51,796 nucleotides of DNA from Burkholderiales bacterium (GTDB taxonomy: Bacteria; Pseudomonadota; Gammaproteobacteria; Burkholderiales; Eutrophovitaceae), in NCBI GenBank assembly GCA_035560005.1, contig DATMAN010000089.1, positions 1 through 51,796 of the forward strand, written 5' to 3'. A program made the position numbers and the translations under genes. This document shows positions 25,720 through 33,529 of this stretch, one piece after another. The first letter of the stretch is position 1, and each line of letters begins with the position of its first letter. Below the pieces are notes generated by a model. The model was not told where the DNA came from. It saw only the letters and a list, made by a program, of their open reading frames with translations, and made no database searches.

Positions 25720-26256
25720 ATGGAAAACAACGTCATTATCCGGGCCGAGAAGACGATGGAGCGCGGCATTTTCGCCAGCCGCTGGGTCCTCGCGCCTTTC
25801 TACGTCGGGCTGGTGCTCGCGCTCGTGCTTCTGCTCGTGAAGTTCGTGCAGGAGCTGTTGCATTTCATCCCGAACATCCTGAAGATCGACGAGGCGCAGG
25901 CGATCCTCGGTGTGCTCACCCTGATCGACCTGTCGCTCGCCGGCAACCTGCTGCTGATGGTGATCTTCGCCGGCTACGAGAACTTCGTCTCCAAGATCGA
26001 CGTGCGCGGCCACGAAGACCGGCCGACCTGGATGGGCACCGTGGATTTCAGCGGGCTCAAGCTCAAGCTGATCGCCTCGATCGTGGCGATCTCGGGGATC
26101 CATCTGCTCAAGGCCTTCATGAACGTGCACGCCATGGACAAGCAGGATCTGATGTGGCTCGCCATCATCCACGGCGTATTCGTGATCTCCGGGGTGCTGC
26201 TCGCCTGGATGGATCTGCTGGTGAGCAAGGCCGACCAGCTGCACTCCGGTCACTGA
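25720..26256 (+). CDS. YqhA/UPF0114-family inner-membrane protein
   Basis: A 178-residue membrane protein with about four hydrophobic segments (WVLAPFYVGLVLALVLLLVKF; LTLIDLSLAGNLLLMVIFAG; IASIVAISGIHLLKAFM; LAIIHGVFVISGVLLAWMDLL). The family signature GYENFVSKID follows the second segment. The function of UPF0114 proteins is not established. The ATG at 25720 has GGAGGAACA immediately ahead, an excellent ribosome site, which rules out longer in-frame readings. Confidence 0.88.
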   Translation: MENNVIIRAEKTMERGIFASRWVLAPFYVGLVLALVLLLVKFVQELLHFIPNILKIDEAQAILGVLTLIDLSLAGNLLLMVIFAGYENFVSKIDVRGHEDRPTWMGTVDFSGLKLKLIASIVAISGIHLLKAFMNVHAMDKQDLMWLAIIHGVFVISGVLLAWMDLLVSKADQLHSGH

Positions 26257-26297
26257 GGGCCGCAGGGCGGCGGAAGACTTCTGCGAGGAGGGCGAAC

Positions 26298-26525
26298 ATG
26301 AACTGGAAACCGTTGCTTTTCGGTGCCGTCATCGGCGCCGGGGTCGTGTCGATCATCGGGGCGACGCAGAATCTGGCGGGCGTCTATCAGATCGCGGCCA
26401 CGACGTTCAACAACAACATACCGGCTGCGTTCGTCGTCAACACCTCGAGCGGCGAGGTCCGATTCTGCACCCCCGCAGGCTGCGAAGCGATCGGCATGAG
26501 CGTCGGGAAAGCCGGCGAGCGCTGA
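26298..26525 (+). CDS. Small hypothetical protein with N-terminal hydrophobic helix
   Basis: A 75-residue protein: MNWKPLLFGAVIGAGVVSII makes one hydrophobic segment (signal anchor or uncleaved signal), followed by a polar domain with two cysteines (RFCTPAGCEAIG) that could form a disulfide outside the cytosol. The ATG at 26298 has GAGGAGGGCGAAC ahead. It follows the YqhA-like gene by 41 bases and is probably co-transcribed. I do not recognise a family. Confidence 0.6.
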   Translation: MNWKPLLFGAVIGAGVVSIIGATQNLAGVYQIAATTFNNNIPAAFVVNTSSGEVRFCTPAGCEAIGMSVGKAGER

Positions 26526-26626
26526 TCCGCGCCGCGTATTTGCCACGTCCCGAAGGGCCGAGACGCCGCGTGTAGTCCGGCGTCGGCGGGCGCAAGGATT
26601 CGCCGCGCGGCTTGCCTCGCGGGCTC

Positions 26627-27991
26627 TCAGTGCACCGCCTTGGCTGGACTGGCCGGCGCGAACCGCTTCTGCATCTCGCGCCGCAACTTCACGGCGGCGG
26701 TCGCATCGTCGATCGCAACGTCCGTCCAGCGCACCGCTTCGCCGGCGGCGACCGGCGCGAGCAGCTTGACACCGTGGGCAAGCCCCAGCGGCAGCGCGCC
26801 GGTGGCGAGCGAGTCCTCCGCAGGCAACAGCTTGCCGACCACGGTGTAGCCGCCCTCGCCGTCGAGCACTTCCCCGGTCTTCAGATCGCGTTTGGCGGTG
26901 GCCACCACGTCGGCGCGGAATCCGGTCGGGCAGCCGGTCGCTTCGCCGCGCACGCCGACCGACGCGACCGAAATTCCGGCTTCCAGGCCGATCAGGTGCC
27001 AGCGCTTGTACAAACAGGCGTAGCGTCCCGAAGTGTCGGTGCGCACCATGTATTCCTTGAAGCAGTTGCGGATGTATTCGGTCTCGCCCTCGAACACGAC
27101 AAAAACGCCGAAGCGGATGTCGTAGGGGATCGCGCGGCCGTCGCGCTCCAGCGATGAAACGACTTCCACCTGTCCCTTGTGATGCAGATATCCGCCTTCC
27201 GCGACCGGGCGCATCACGTTCGGGATGTCGTCGATGCTGGCCGGCGGAAACTGCAATCCGTCCGGACCAGGCGTGAGGCCGGTGGCGTTGCACACCGCCG
27301 TGCTTTCGATCGCCGGCTTGGACCCGTCCAGAAACGAGTTGAACATCTTCGGATTGAGGCCGCCGATCTTCGCCTGCTCCGGCGTGAGCCCGTAATAGCC
27401 CCACACCGTCTCGGGTGTGGATTGGGCGAAGTGCGGCAGCCACTTGTGGCCGCGTCCGGCGGCGACCACGTTGAAGCCGCAGGCGCGCGCCCAGTCCACC
27501 AGGTCGCAGATCAGCGCGGGCTGGTCGCCATAGGCCAGGCTGTAAACCACGCCGGCCTCCGCCGCGCTCCGGGCCAGCATCGGACCGCACAGCGCGTCGG
27601 CCTCGACGGTGACCATCACCACGTGCTTGCCGTGACGGAACGCCGCGAGCGCGTGCTCCACCGCGGCAATCGGATGGCCGGTGGCCTCGACCACGATGTC
27701 GATGCGCGGGTCCGCGACCAGCGCCCGCCAGTCCTCGCCGACGTGAGTGAGACCGGAGGCGAGCGCCGCGTCGAGCGAGCGCGCGGCGTAGCGCTCCGGG
27801 GGCCAGCCCACGCGCTGCAGGTTGGTCCGTGCGTTGGCCGGCGACAGATCCGCGATCCCGGCCAGATGCACCCCCGGCGTCTTGGGCACCTGAGCCAGAT
27901 ACATCGCCCCGAACTTGCCGGCGCCGATCAACCCGATGCGCAGCGGCTTGCCCGCTGCCTGCCGCTCGATCAGCTTCGCGTACAGATTCAT
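26627..27991 (-). CDS. NAD(P)-binding oxidoreductase with C-terminal SAF domain
   Basis: A 454-residue protein. The N-terminal Rossmann fold has LRIGLIGAGKFGAMYLAQV near residue 17 and VVEATGHPIAAVEHALAAFRHGKHVVMVT, as in homoserine-dehydrogenase-like and GFO-type enzymes. The last ~100 residues form a SAF-type domain (ATAKRDLKTGEVLDGEGGYTVVGKLL, KLLAPVAAGEAVRWTDV). Proteins of this layout act on sugar- or polyol-derived acids in a few studied cases, but no substrate can be given here. It shares strand and likely transcript with the PhyH gene upstream, across a 149-base gap full of repeat. Confidence 0.8.
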   Translation of the reverse strand: MNLYAKLIERQAAGKPLRIGLIGAGKFGAMYLAQVPKTPGVHLAGIADLSPANARTNLQRVGWPPERYAARSLDAALASGLTHVGEDWRALVADPRIDIVVEATGHPIAAVEHALAAFRHGKHVVMVTVEADALCGPMLARSAAEAGVVYSLAYGDQPALICDLVDWARACGFNVVAAGRGHKWLPHFAQSTPETVWGYYGLTPEQAKIGGLNPKMFNSFLDGSKPAIESTAVCNATGLTPGPDGLQFPPASIDDIPNVMRPVAEGGYLHHKGQVEVVSSLERDGRAIPYDIRFGVFVVFEGETEYIRNCFKEYMVRTDTSGRYACLYKRWHLIGLEAGISVASVGVRGEATGCPTGFRADVVATAKRDLKTGEVLDGEGGYTVVGKLLPAEDSLATGALPLGLAHGVKLLAPVAAGEAVRWTDVAIDDATAAVKLRREMQKRFAPASPAKAVH

Positions 27992-28011
27992 GGTTGCTCG
28001 CCGGAAAAGAT

Positions 28012-28125
28012 CGGAACCTCAGCGCAGAGGCGCCGAAGACGCAGACAGCGCGGAGCAATGCGTTTTCCTTCGCGCCTTCGCGTTTCGTTCCTGCATTGGA
28101 TTTGCTTCGTGTCCTTGGTGCTTCG
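28012..28125. repeat. Repeat family A, imperfect inverted arms
   Basis: Left arm 28012-28055 (AGCGCAGAGGCGCCGAAGAC, GCAGACAGCGCGGAG). Two right arms at 28067-28090 (CTTCGCGCCTTCGCG) and 28104-28125 (CTTCGTGTCCTTGGTGC). Units of 9-12 bases of the kind CACGAAGGA or CGCAGAGG recur with opposite polarity on the two sides, as in several other gaps of this window. They fill nearly all the gap between the PhyH and SAF-domain genes. Confidence 0.55.
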
Positions 28126-28140
28126 ATCCGAGTGGTTGCT

Positions 28141-28983
28141 TCAGGCCACGAGCTTGGGCTTGAGCGCTTCCTCGGGCGTGCCGTCCTTCCAGGGCAGCGG
28201 GACGTCGTAGTGCTTCAGCAGGCAGTCGTCGGGCAGGCATTCAATCGGCGTGAAGTCGCGATGCGCGATGAATTCGGGACGCTTGAAGCGCCGGATATGG
28301 TTCGAAACCGCGCACAGGCTCAGGTACACGCTCACCCGGTTCCACGGCGAGAGGTTGGACGAGGATGCGTGCACGAGGCAGGAGTGGAACAGGATCATCG
28401 ATCCCGCCGGTCCCTTCGGCGCCACGATGCCGCCGCGGGCGACCAGCTTGGCAATGGTGTCATGGTTGATCGTCCACAGCGGATAGCTCGTGGTGGAGAC
28501 ATCGTGCTCGGCGTCGAGCACACCCAGCTTGTGGCTGCCGGGAATGAACATCAGCGGGCCGTTGAACTCGTTGACCTCGTCGAGGAAAATGGCGACGTTC
28601 ATCGCGCGCGGCTCCGGCATGAGGTCATCGTTCTTCCAGGTCCCGAAGTCCTGATGCCATTGCCAGACGTCCCCGTCGAAGGCCATCTTGCCGTTGATCT
28701 TGAACTGGTGCATGTACACCGGCTCGCCGAACAACTGGATGGCCGGCTCCACCATGCGGGGATGGCGCGCGAGCTTGGCGAACGGATAGCTGTACAGGTG
28801 TGCCGCGAAGTTGGTGCGCACGGCATCGGTGCCCTTCTCGCGCACGTTCTCCGGACGGTGCTGCGCAAAAAGCCTGGGCACCTCCTCGATCAGCGGTTTC
28901 ATTTCCTCGGCCGAGAACAGCCCGGGAAAAAACAGGTAGCCGTCGCGGTCGAATCGGGTGATCTGTTCGGGTGCGAGTTTCAT
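28141..28983 (-). CDS. Phytanoyl-CoA dioxygenase (PhyH)-family Fe(II)/2-oxoglutarate oxygenase
   Basis: A 280-residue oxygenase of the PhyH family. The metal triad is visible: HxD in WQWHQDFGTWKND near residue 100 and the distal His in MILFHSCLVHASSSN near 200, plus the downstream Arg (NRVSVYLSL) for 2-oxoglutarate. It opens FDRDGYLFFPGLFSAEEM, the standard family start. Family members hydroxylate small metabolites or acyl-CoAs. ATG at 28983 has AAGGAG. Its partner, the SAF-domain oxidoreductase, would fit a hydroxylate-then-dehydrogenate pair; this is inference. Confidence 0.88.
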   Translation of the reverse strand: MKLAPEQITRFDRDGYLFFPGLFSAEEMKPLIEEVPRLFAQHRPENVREKGTDAVRTNFAAHLYSYPFAKLARHPRMVEPAIQLFGEPVYMHQFKINGKMAFDGDVWQWHQDFGTWKNDDLMPEPRAMNVAIFLDEVNEFNGPLMFIPGSHKLGVLDAEHDVSTTSYPLWTINHDTIAKLVARGGIVAPKGPAGSMILFHSCLVHASSSNLSPWNRVSVYLSLCAVSNHIRRFKRPEFIAHRDFTPIECLPDDCLLKHYDVPLPWKDGTPEEALKPKLVA

Positions 28984-29122
28984 TGGTCGCTCCTTGACTG
29001 GCGCGGAGGTCCTGCTTCCCGGTCGTTGCCGGATGCGCAGGTCCGGCTAGTCTAGCGCGACGCCCCGCGGCTTGCGCGCTCCGGACATCCCGTACCGGGT
29101 CCCGGCGGGAAAGCCATTCGGC

Positions 29123-29782
29123 TTACTGCTGAACCGAGTCGCTGCCCGCCAGCCCGAATTCCGCCAGTTCCCGCGCCGTCAAGTACTTCGCGTCTTCCGG
29201 AGGAATCGCCATCATCGCCTCGAGCAGGTGCTCGGGCGTGGAGGTGAGCTGGAAGAAGGCCCGGATGTCTTGCAGCAGCGAGCCGTATTCGAGCTCGGCC
29301 TCCGCGACCGGCTCCAGATTGCGGTCGAACACGGTCGGGCGATGGATGGCGACCGCACCCTCTACGGTGCGGTGCGTGGCGCCGGCCAGCAGAAAGATGC
29401 AGGAGCTGGCGCACTGGGCTTCGGCGAAGACGTAGGCCGCCGCCCGGGCATTCCTCAGTTCGCGTCCGATCTGCAAGGCCGCTGCGACCTCGCCACCGGG
29501 ACTGTTGAGATAGACCTCGACTTGCACCGGCGCGCGACGCTGATTCGCGAAGAACGCTCGCACCGCCGCCGCGTCGGCCTTGGAGATGTAGCCGTAGATG
29601 CTCAGACACGCGCGCTCGGGATTGAGGCACGCGCCGTTGCCCTCGTCGATGACGCCCACCCCGCCGATGGCGGGTGCCGCGCAGGCGACGGCCATGCAGA
29701 GCCCGGCCGCGGCGAGCGCACGCCTCGATCGCGCTCGATCACCGCCCGACCGGTGAGCCGGCGGTTTCGGCTTCCAGCTCAC
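29123..29782 (-). CDS. Secreted ClpP-fold serine protease-like protein
   Basis: A 219-residue protein with an N-terminal basic stretch and hydrophobic core (RRALAAAGLCMAVACAAPAIGG), so probably exported. The ClpP/crotonase fold shows as YLNSPGGEVAAALQIGREL, then AQCASSCIFLLAGATHR with Ser126 or Ser127 at the nucleophile position and VAIHRP with His147. These correspond to the Ser-His pair of ClpP and SppA, with cysteines beside the Ser that could pair in the periplasm. Start GTG at 29782 overlaps the phaC stop by four bases (GTGA). There is no good ribosome site, consistent with translational coupling to phaC. Its target is unknown. Confidence 0.78.
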   Translation of the reverse strand: MSWKPKPPAHRSGGDRARSRRALAAAGLCMAVACAAPAIGGVGVIDEGNGACLNPERACLSIYGYISKADAAAVRAFFANQRRAPVQVEVYLNSPGGEVAAALQIGRELRNARAAAYVFAEAQCASSCIFLLAGATHRTVEGAVAIHRPTVFDRNLEPVAEAELEYGSLLQDIRAFFQLTSTPEHLLEAMMAIPPEDAKYLTARELAEFGLAGSDSVQQ

Positions 29783-31638
29783 CCGGCGGTCTTGTCTTGA
29801 CGCGCCTTCGGCGCCTTGCGGGTGGCGGCGTCCGGCTCCGAATCGAGCCGTAGCTTGGCGTAGCTGCCCGGGGCATCTTCGATCACCCCGAGTCCCCCGT
29901 CTCCCGGTTTGCGCGCGGGCACCTTCTCGCCGCCGTGCTGCGCGATCCACTGGCCCCAGTCGGTCCACCAGGAACCGGGATGCTTCTCGGCTTGCGCCAG
30001 CCACCGGTCGGCGCTGTCGGGCAGCTCGGGATTGGTCCAGTACCAGTACTTGCCGGCGCCGGGCGGATTGACGATTCCGGCGATGTGACCGGAACCGCCG
30101 AGCACGAACTTGACCGGCCCGTTGAGCAGCTTCGCACCCTTGTAGGTCGTCTTCCACGGCGCGATGTGGTCCTCGACCGTGGACACGAAATAGGCCGGCG
30201 TGGTCACCTTCGTGACGTCGATCGGCACGCCGGCCAGGGTGATGCCGCCCGGCTCGCGCAGCTTGTTCTTGATGTACATGTTGCGCAAGTAGAAGGTGTG
30301 CATGCGCGCCGGCATGCGCGTGGAATCCGAGTTCCAGTACAGCAGATCGAACGGGAAGGGGTCCTTGCCCAGCAGATAGTTGTTGACCACGAACGACCAG
30401 ATCAGGTCGTTGGCGCGCAGCATGTTGAAGGTCGCCGCCATCTCCGAACCCTCCAGATAGCCGCGTTGCGCCATCTTCCTTTCGAGGTTGGAGACCACCT
30501 CCTCGTCGACGAATACCCCCAGCTCGCCCGGTTCGGAGAAGTCGATGAGCGCGGTGAAGAAGGTCGCGCTGCGCACGCGCTGTGCCCCGCCCTTCGCCGT
30601 GAGCCAGGCCAGCAGGCATGCGCTCAGCGTGCCGCCGAGGCAGTAGCCGATGATGTTGAGCGTTTTCTCGCCGGTTGCCTTCTCGATGGCGTCCATCGCG
30701 GCGAGCGGACCTTCGAGCAGATAGTCGTCGAAGGTCTTGTGCGAGAGCTTCTCGTCCGGGTTGACCCAGGAGATCACGAATACCGTGATGCCCTGATCCA
30801 CCGCCCACTTGATGAAAGAGTTCTTCTGGCGCAGGTCGAGGATGTAGTACTTGTTGATCCAGGGCGGCACGATCAGCAGCGGCGTGCGGTAGACCTGGGG
30901 CGTGGTCGGCTCGTACTGGATGAGCTGCATCAGATCGTTCTGGAACACGACCTTCCCCGGCGTGGTCGCCACGTTCTCGCCCAGTTTGAACGCCTTGTAG
31001 TCGGTCATGCTGATCGCGAGCCGGCCGCGGCCGCGGTCCAGGTCCTGCAACAGATGGTTCAGCCCCGCGAGCAGGTTCTTGCCCCCGGACTCCAGCGTGG
31101 TCTTCAGCACTTCCGGGTTGGTCAGCACGAAGTTGGTGGGCGCGAGCGCGTCCACGTACTGGCGGGTGAAGAAACGCACCTTGCGCGCGCTCTGCGGATC
31201 CAGGCCTTCGACTTCGGCCACCGTCTTCTGGATGTTTTGCGCCGCGATGAGATAGGACTGCTTGATGTAGTCGAATATCCAGTTCTGCCACAGGTCGCTG
31301 TTGAAGCGGTTGTCGGACTTCGCCGGCTCCGCGACCGGCGACACCGGCTCGCCCGCCAGCCGACGCAGCGTCGTCTGCCAGAGCTCGAAGTAGTCGTGCC
31401 ACATCTTGAGGCCGGCCTCGGCCACCTTGAAGGGATCGGCCATCATCCGCGTGGCCAGTTCGGCGAATGCCTTGCCCACCCCGATCTCGTCGGGGTTCTC
31501 TTCGCCCAGCTTGGCTGCCTGCCCGGCCAGGTGCTCCTTGACGAGGTGGTTGGCCCGCAGCGCGATCTCCGCCAGCAGCCGAGCCGTCTCGGTCGGATCG
31601 GCGGCCGAGCAATCGTGCGCAGGGTGTCGTTCGGCCAT
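29779..31638 (-). CDS. phaC: Class I poly(3-hydroxyalkanoate) synthase
   Basis: A 619-residue polymerase that makes polyhydroxybutyrate-type polyesters from 3-hydroxyacyl-CoA at the granule surface. The lipase-like box is GYCLGG with Cys333 as nucleophile, with Asp490 (STVEDHIAPW) and His518 (GGSGHIAG) completing the triad. The long N-terminal region before residue ~200 is typical of class I. Other family blocks: PPWINKYYILDL, FVISWVNPD and WNSDSTRMPARMHTFYLRNMY. The usual partners phaA, phaB and a phasin are not adjacent. The downstream gene begins inside its stop codon. Start ATG at 31638 is standard although its ribosome site is weak. Confidence 0.96.
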   Translation of the reverse strand: MAERHPAHDCSAADPTETARLLAEIALRANHLVKEHLAGQAAKLGEENPDEIGVGKAFAELATRMMADPFKVAEAGLKMWHDYFELWQTTLRRLAGEPVSPVAEPAKSDNRFNSDLWQNWIFDYIKQSYLIAAQNIQKTVAEVEGLDPQSARKVRFFTRQYVDALAPTNFVLTNPEVLKTTLESGGKNLLAGLNHLLQDLDRGRGRLAISMTDYKAFKLGENVATTPGKVVFQNDLMQLIQYEPTTPQVYRTPLLIVPPWINKYYILDLRQKNSFIKWAVDQGITVFVISWVNPDEKLSHKTFDDYLLEGPLAAMDAIEKATGEKTLNIIGYCLGGTLSACLLAWLTAKGGAQRVRSATFFTALIDFSEPGELGVFVDEEVVSNLERKMAQRGYLEGSEMAATFNMLRANDLIWSFVVNNYLLGKDPFPFDLLYWNSDSTRMPARMHTFYLRNMYIKNKLREPGGITLAGVPIDVTKVTTPAYFVSTVEDHIAPWKTTYKGAKLLNGPVKFVLGGSGHIAGIVNPPGAGKYWYWTNPELPDSADRWLAQAEKHPGSWWTDWGQWIAQHGGEKVPARKPGDGGLGVIEDAPGSYAKLRLDSEPDAATRKAPKARQDKTAG

Positions 31639-31730
31639 GGGACTAAGCTAGGACGATCTTCGTGTCCGTGCAAGCGCGGCTTTCACACCGCGAACGGCGC
31701 AGGGCACGCGCGAGGCGTACTCCGGCGCCG

Positions 31731-32450
31731 TCACTTTCCGCCTTTCGCTGCGAAGGCGGCCTTGTCTTTGGTGCGTGCCGGCCCGCGTCCGCTGCGCCCG
31801 CTGCGATCGGTGCCTTCTGCCTGGCCGTAGGTCCTGAACTTGGCCAGCACGACGGCCATCTCTTCATCCGGAAGCAGGTTCGGCTGGCCGACCTGCAGCG
31901 CCCGCCAGTATTGCTCGCACAGCGCTTCGACCTCCACCGCGAGCGCCAGCGCCTGATCAAGGCTCTCGCCGATCGCGATCATGCCGTGATTGGCCAGCAG
32001 GCACGCCTTGCGTTCCTCGAGCGCCTCGAGCGCGTGGTCCGACAGTTGTTGCGTGCCGAAGGTGGCATAAGGCGCGCAGCGGATCGAATTGCCGCCGGCC
32101 ACCGCGATCATGTAGTGAAACGCCGGCACTTCGCGCCCCAGGCAGGCGAGCGTGGTCGCGAAGCTGGAATGCGTGTGGACCACCGCCCGGGCGTCCGCCC
32201 GCCTGCGGTAGATGTCGTGGTGAAAGCGCCACTCGGAGGAGGGCGCCAGCCGGCCGTGGGCGCAGCCTTCGCGATCGACGAACACGATGTCAGCGGGCTT
32301 GGTTCGGTGGTAGGCGAGCCCGGAAGGAGTGACCAGGAAGCCGTCCTTCCAGCGCGCGCTGACATTGCCGGACTTGCCGCGGTTGATGCCGAGCGCGTTC
32401 ATCGCCAGCGCGGTGGCGATGATCGCCTTGCGCAAGCCGAGTTCCGTCAC
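31731..32450 (-). CDS. Class II (fuculose-1-phosphate-type) aldolase, probable DHAP-shunt aldolase Ald2/DrdA
   Basis: A 239-residue zinc aldolase. The family residues are present: GNVSAR and VTPSG for phosphate binding, PSSEWRFH with the catalytic Glu, VVHTHS giving two metal His, and LLANHGMIAIG giving the third. Such enzymes split ketose-1-phosphates to DHAP and an aldehyde. The GTG start at 32450 overlaps the mtnA stop (GTGA). The mtnA-aldolase pair is the arrangement known for MtnA-Ald2 and DrdI-DrdA, which convert methylthioribose- or 5-deoxyribose-1-phosphate to DHAP plus an aldehyde. The last ~25 residues are a basic tail that may be disordered. Other class II aldolase roles cannot be excluded. 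Confidence 0.85.
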   Translation of the reverse strand: MTELGLRKAIIATALAMNALGINRGKSGNVSARWKDGFLVTPSGLAYHRTKPADIVFVDREGCAHGRLAPSSEWRFHHDIYRRRADARAVVHTHSSFATTLACLGREVPAFHYMIAVAGGNSIRCAPYATFGTQQLSDHALEALEERKACLLANHGMIAIGESLDQALALAVEVEALCEQYWRALQVGQPNLLPDEEMAVVLAKFRTYGQAEGTDRSGRSGRGPARTKDKAAFAAKGGK

Positions 32451-33529
32451 GGCGCCTTCTTCTTGTACAGCGCGGCGAGTCCCTTGCGCGAGGCCGGCGC
32501 GATCCCGCGGTCGGTGATGATTCCGCTCACCAGCCGCGCCGGCGTGACGTCGAAGGCCGGGTTGGCCGCGCGCAGCCCTTCGGGCCCGATCCGAACGCGC
32601 GCCGGTTGCCCTTTCTCGTCGAATCCGTGGACGGTGAGGACCTCCTCGCCGCCGCGCTCCTCGATCGGGACTTCCCGCATGGCGTCGGCGATCGTCCAGT
32701 CGATGGTGGGCGTGGGAACCGCGGCATAGAAGGGAACCTTGTTGTCCTTGGCGGCGAGCGCCTTGAGATAGGTGCCGATCTTGTTGCAGACGTCGCCAGC
32801 GGCCGTCACGCGATCCGCCCCGACGATGACCAGATCGACCTGCCCGCGCTGCATGAGATGCCCGCCGGCGTTGTCCGCGATCAGCGTGTGCGGCACGCCG
32901 TGGCTCGCCAGCTCCCAGGCGGTGAGCAGGCCCTGGTTGCGGGGCCGCGTCTCGTCCACCCACACGTGGACCGGCACGCCCTGGTCATGGGCGAGGTAGA
33001 CCGGCGCCAGCGCGGTCCCGTAATCGACGGTGGCGAGCCAGCCCGCATTGCAGTGGGTGAGGATGTTCACGGTGTCGTTCTTTCTTTCAGCCACGGCGCG
33101 AAGCAGTTCCAGGCCGTGCCGTCCGATCGCGCGATTGAGCGCCACGTCCTCTTCCGCGATCGCCTCCGCTTCCTCCCAGGCGGCCTCGATCCGTGCATCC
33201 GGGGGCAGCGGTTTGAGTCGCGCGAGCATGCGCTCGATCGCCCAGCGCAGGTTCACCGCCGTGGGTCGCGTGCTGAGCAGCAGCTCGGCCGCGCCGGCCA
33301 GTGCCGCGTCGCTGCTCTCCTCGCGCATGGCGAGCGCCAGGCCGCAGGCCGCCGTGGCGCCGATCAGGGGCGCTCCGCGTACCTGCATCGACTTGACGGC
33401 ATGCGCCACCTCGCTCACGCTCGCCAGGCGCCGGGTGCGAAACTCGTAGGGCAGCCGCGTCTGGTCGATGATGCCGACGCGATCCGCCTCGCGCCACACG
33501 CTGCGATAGGCAACACCCGCGACCTTCAC
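32447..33529 (-). CDS. mtnA: Methylthioribose-1-phosphate isomerase (MtnA) / 5-deoxyribose-1-phosphate isomerase-type
   Basis: A 360-residue aldose-ketose isomerase of the MtnA/eIF2B family. Catalytic Cys160 (ILTHCNAGWLAT) and Asp239 (VIVGADRVTAAGDVCNKIGTY) are in place, as is MQVRGAPLIGATAACGLAL at the front. It converts the 1-phosphate of methylthioribose (or of 5-deoxyribose in relatives) to the ribulose form. It lacks mtnB, mtnC, mtnD, mtnK and mtnP neighbours of the classic methionine salvage operon. GTG start at 33529 overlaps the stop of the upstream metallohydrolase gene (GTGA) and its own stop overlaps the aldolase start, so the three are translated as a coupled set. Confidence 0.92.
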   Translation of the reverse strand: MKVAGVAYRSVWREADRVGIIDQTRLPYEFRTRRLASVSEVAHAVKSMQVRGAPLIGATAACGLALAMREESSDAALAGAAELLLSTRPTAVNLRWAIERMLARLKPLPPDARIEAAWEEAEAIAEEDVALNRAIGRHGLELLRAVAERKNDTVNILTHCNAGWLATVDYGTALAPVYLAHDQGVPVHVWVDETRPRNQGLLTAWELASHGVPHTLIADNAGGHLMQRGQVDLVIVGADRVTAAGDVCNKIGTYLKALAAKDNKVPFYAAVPTPTIDWTIADAMREVPIEERGGEEVLTVHGFDEKGQPARVRIGPEGLRAANPAFDVTPARLVSGIITDRGIAPASRKGLAALYKKKAP

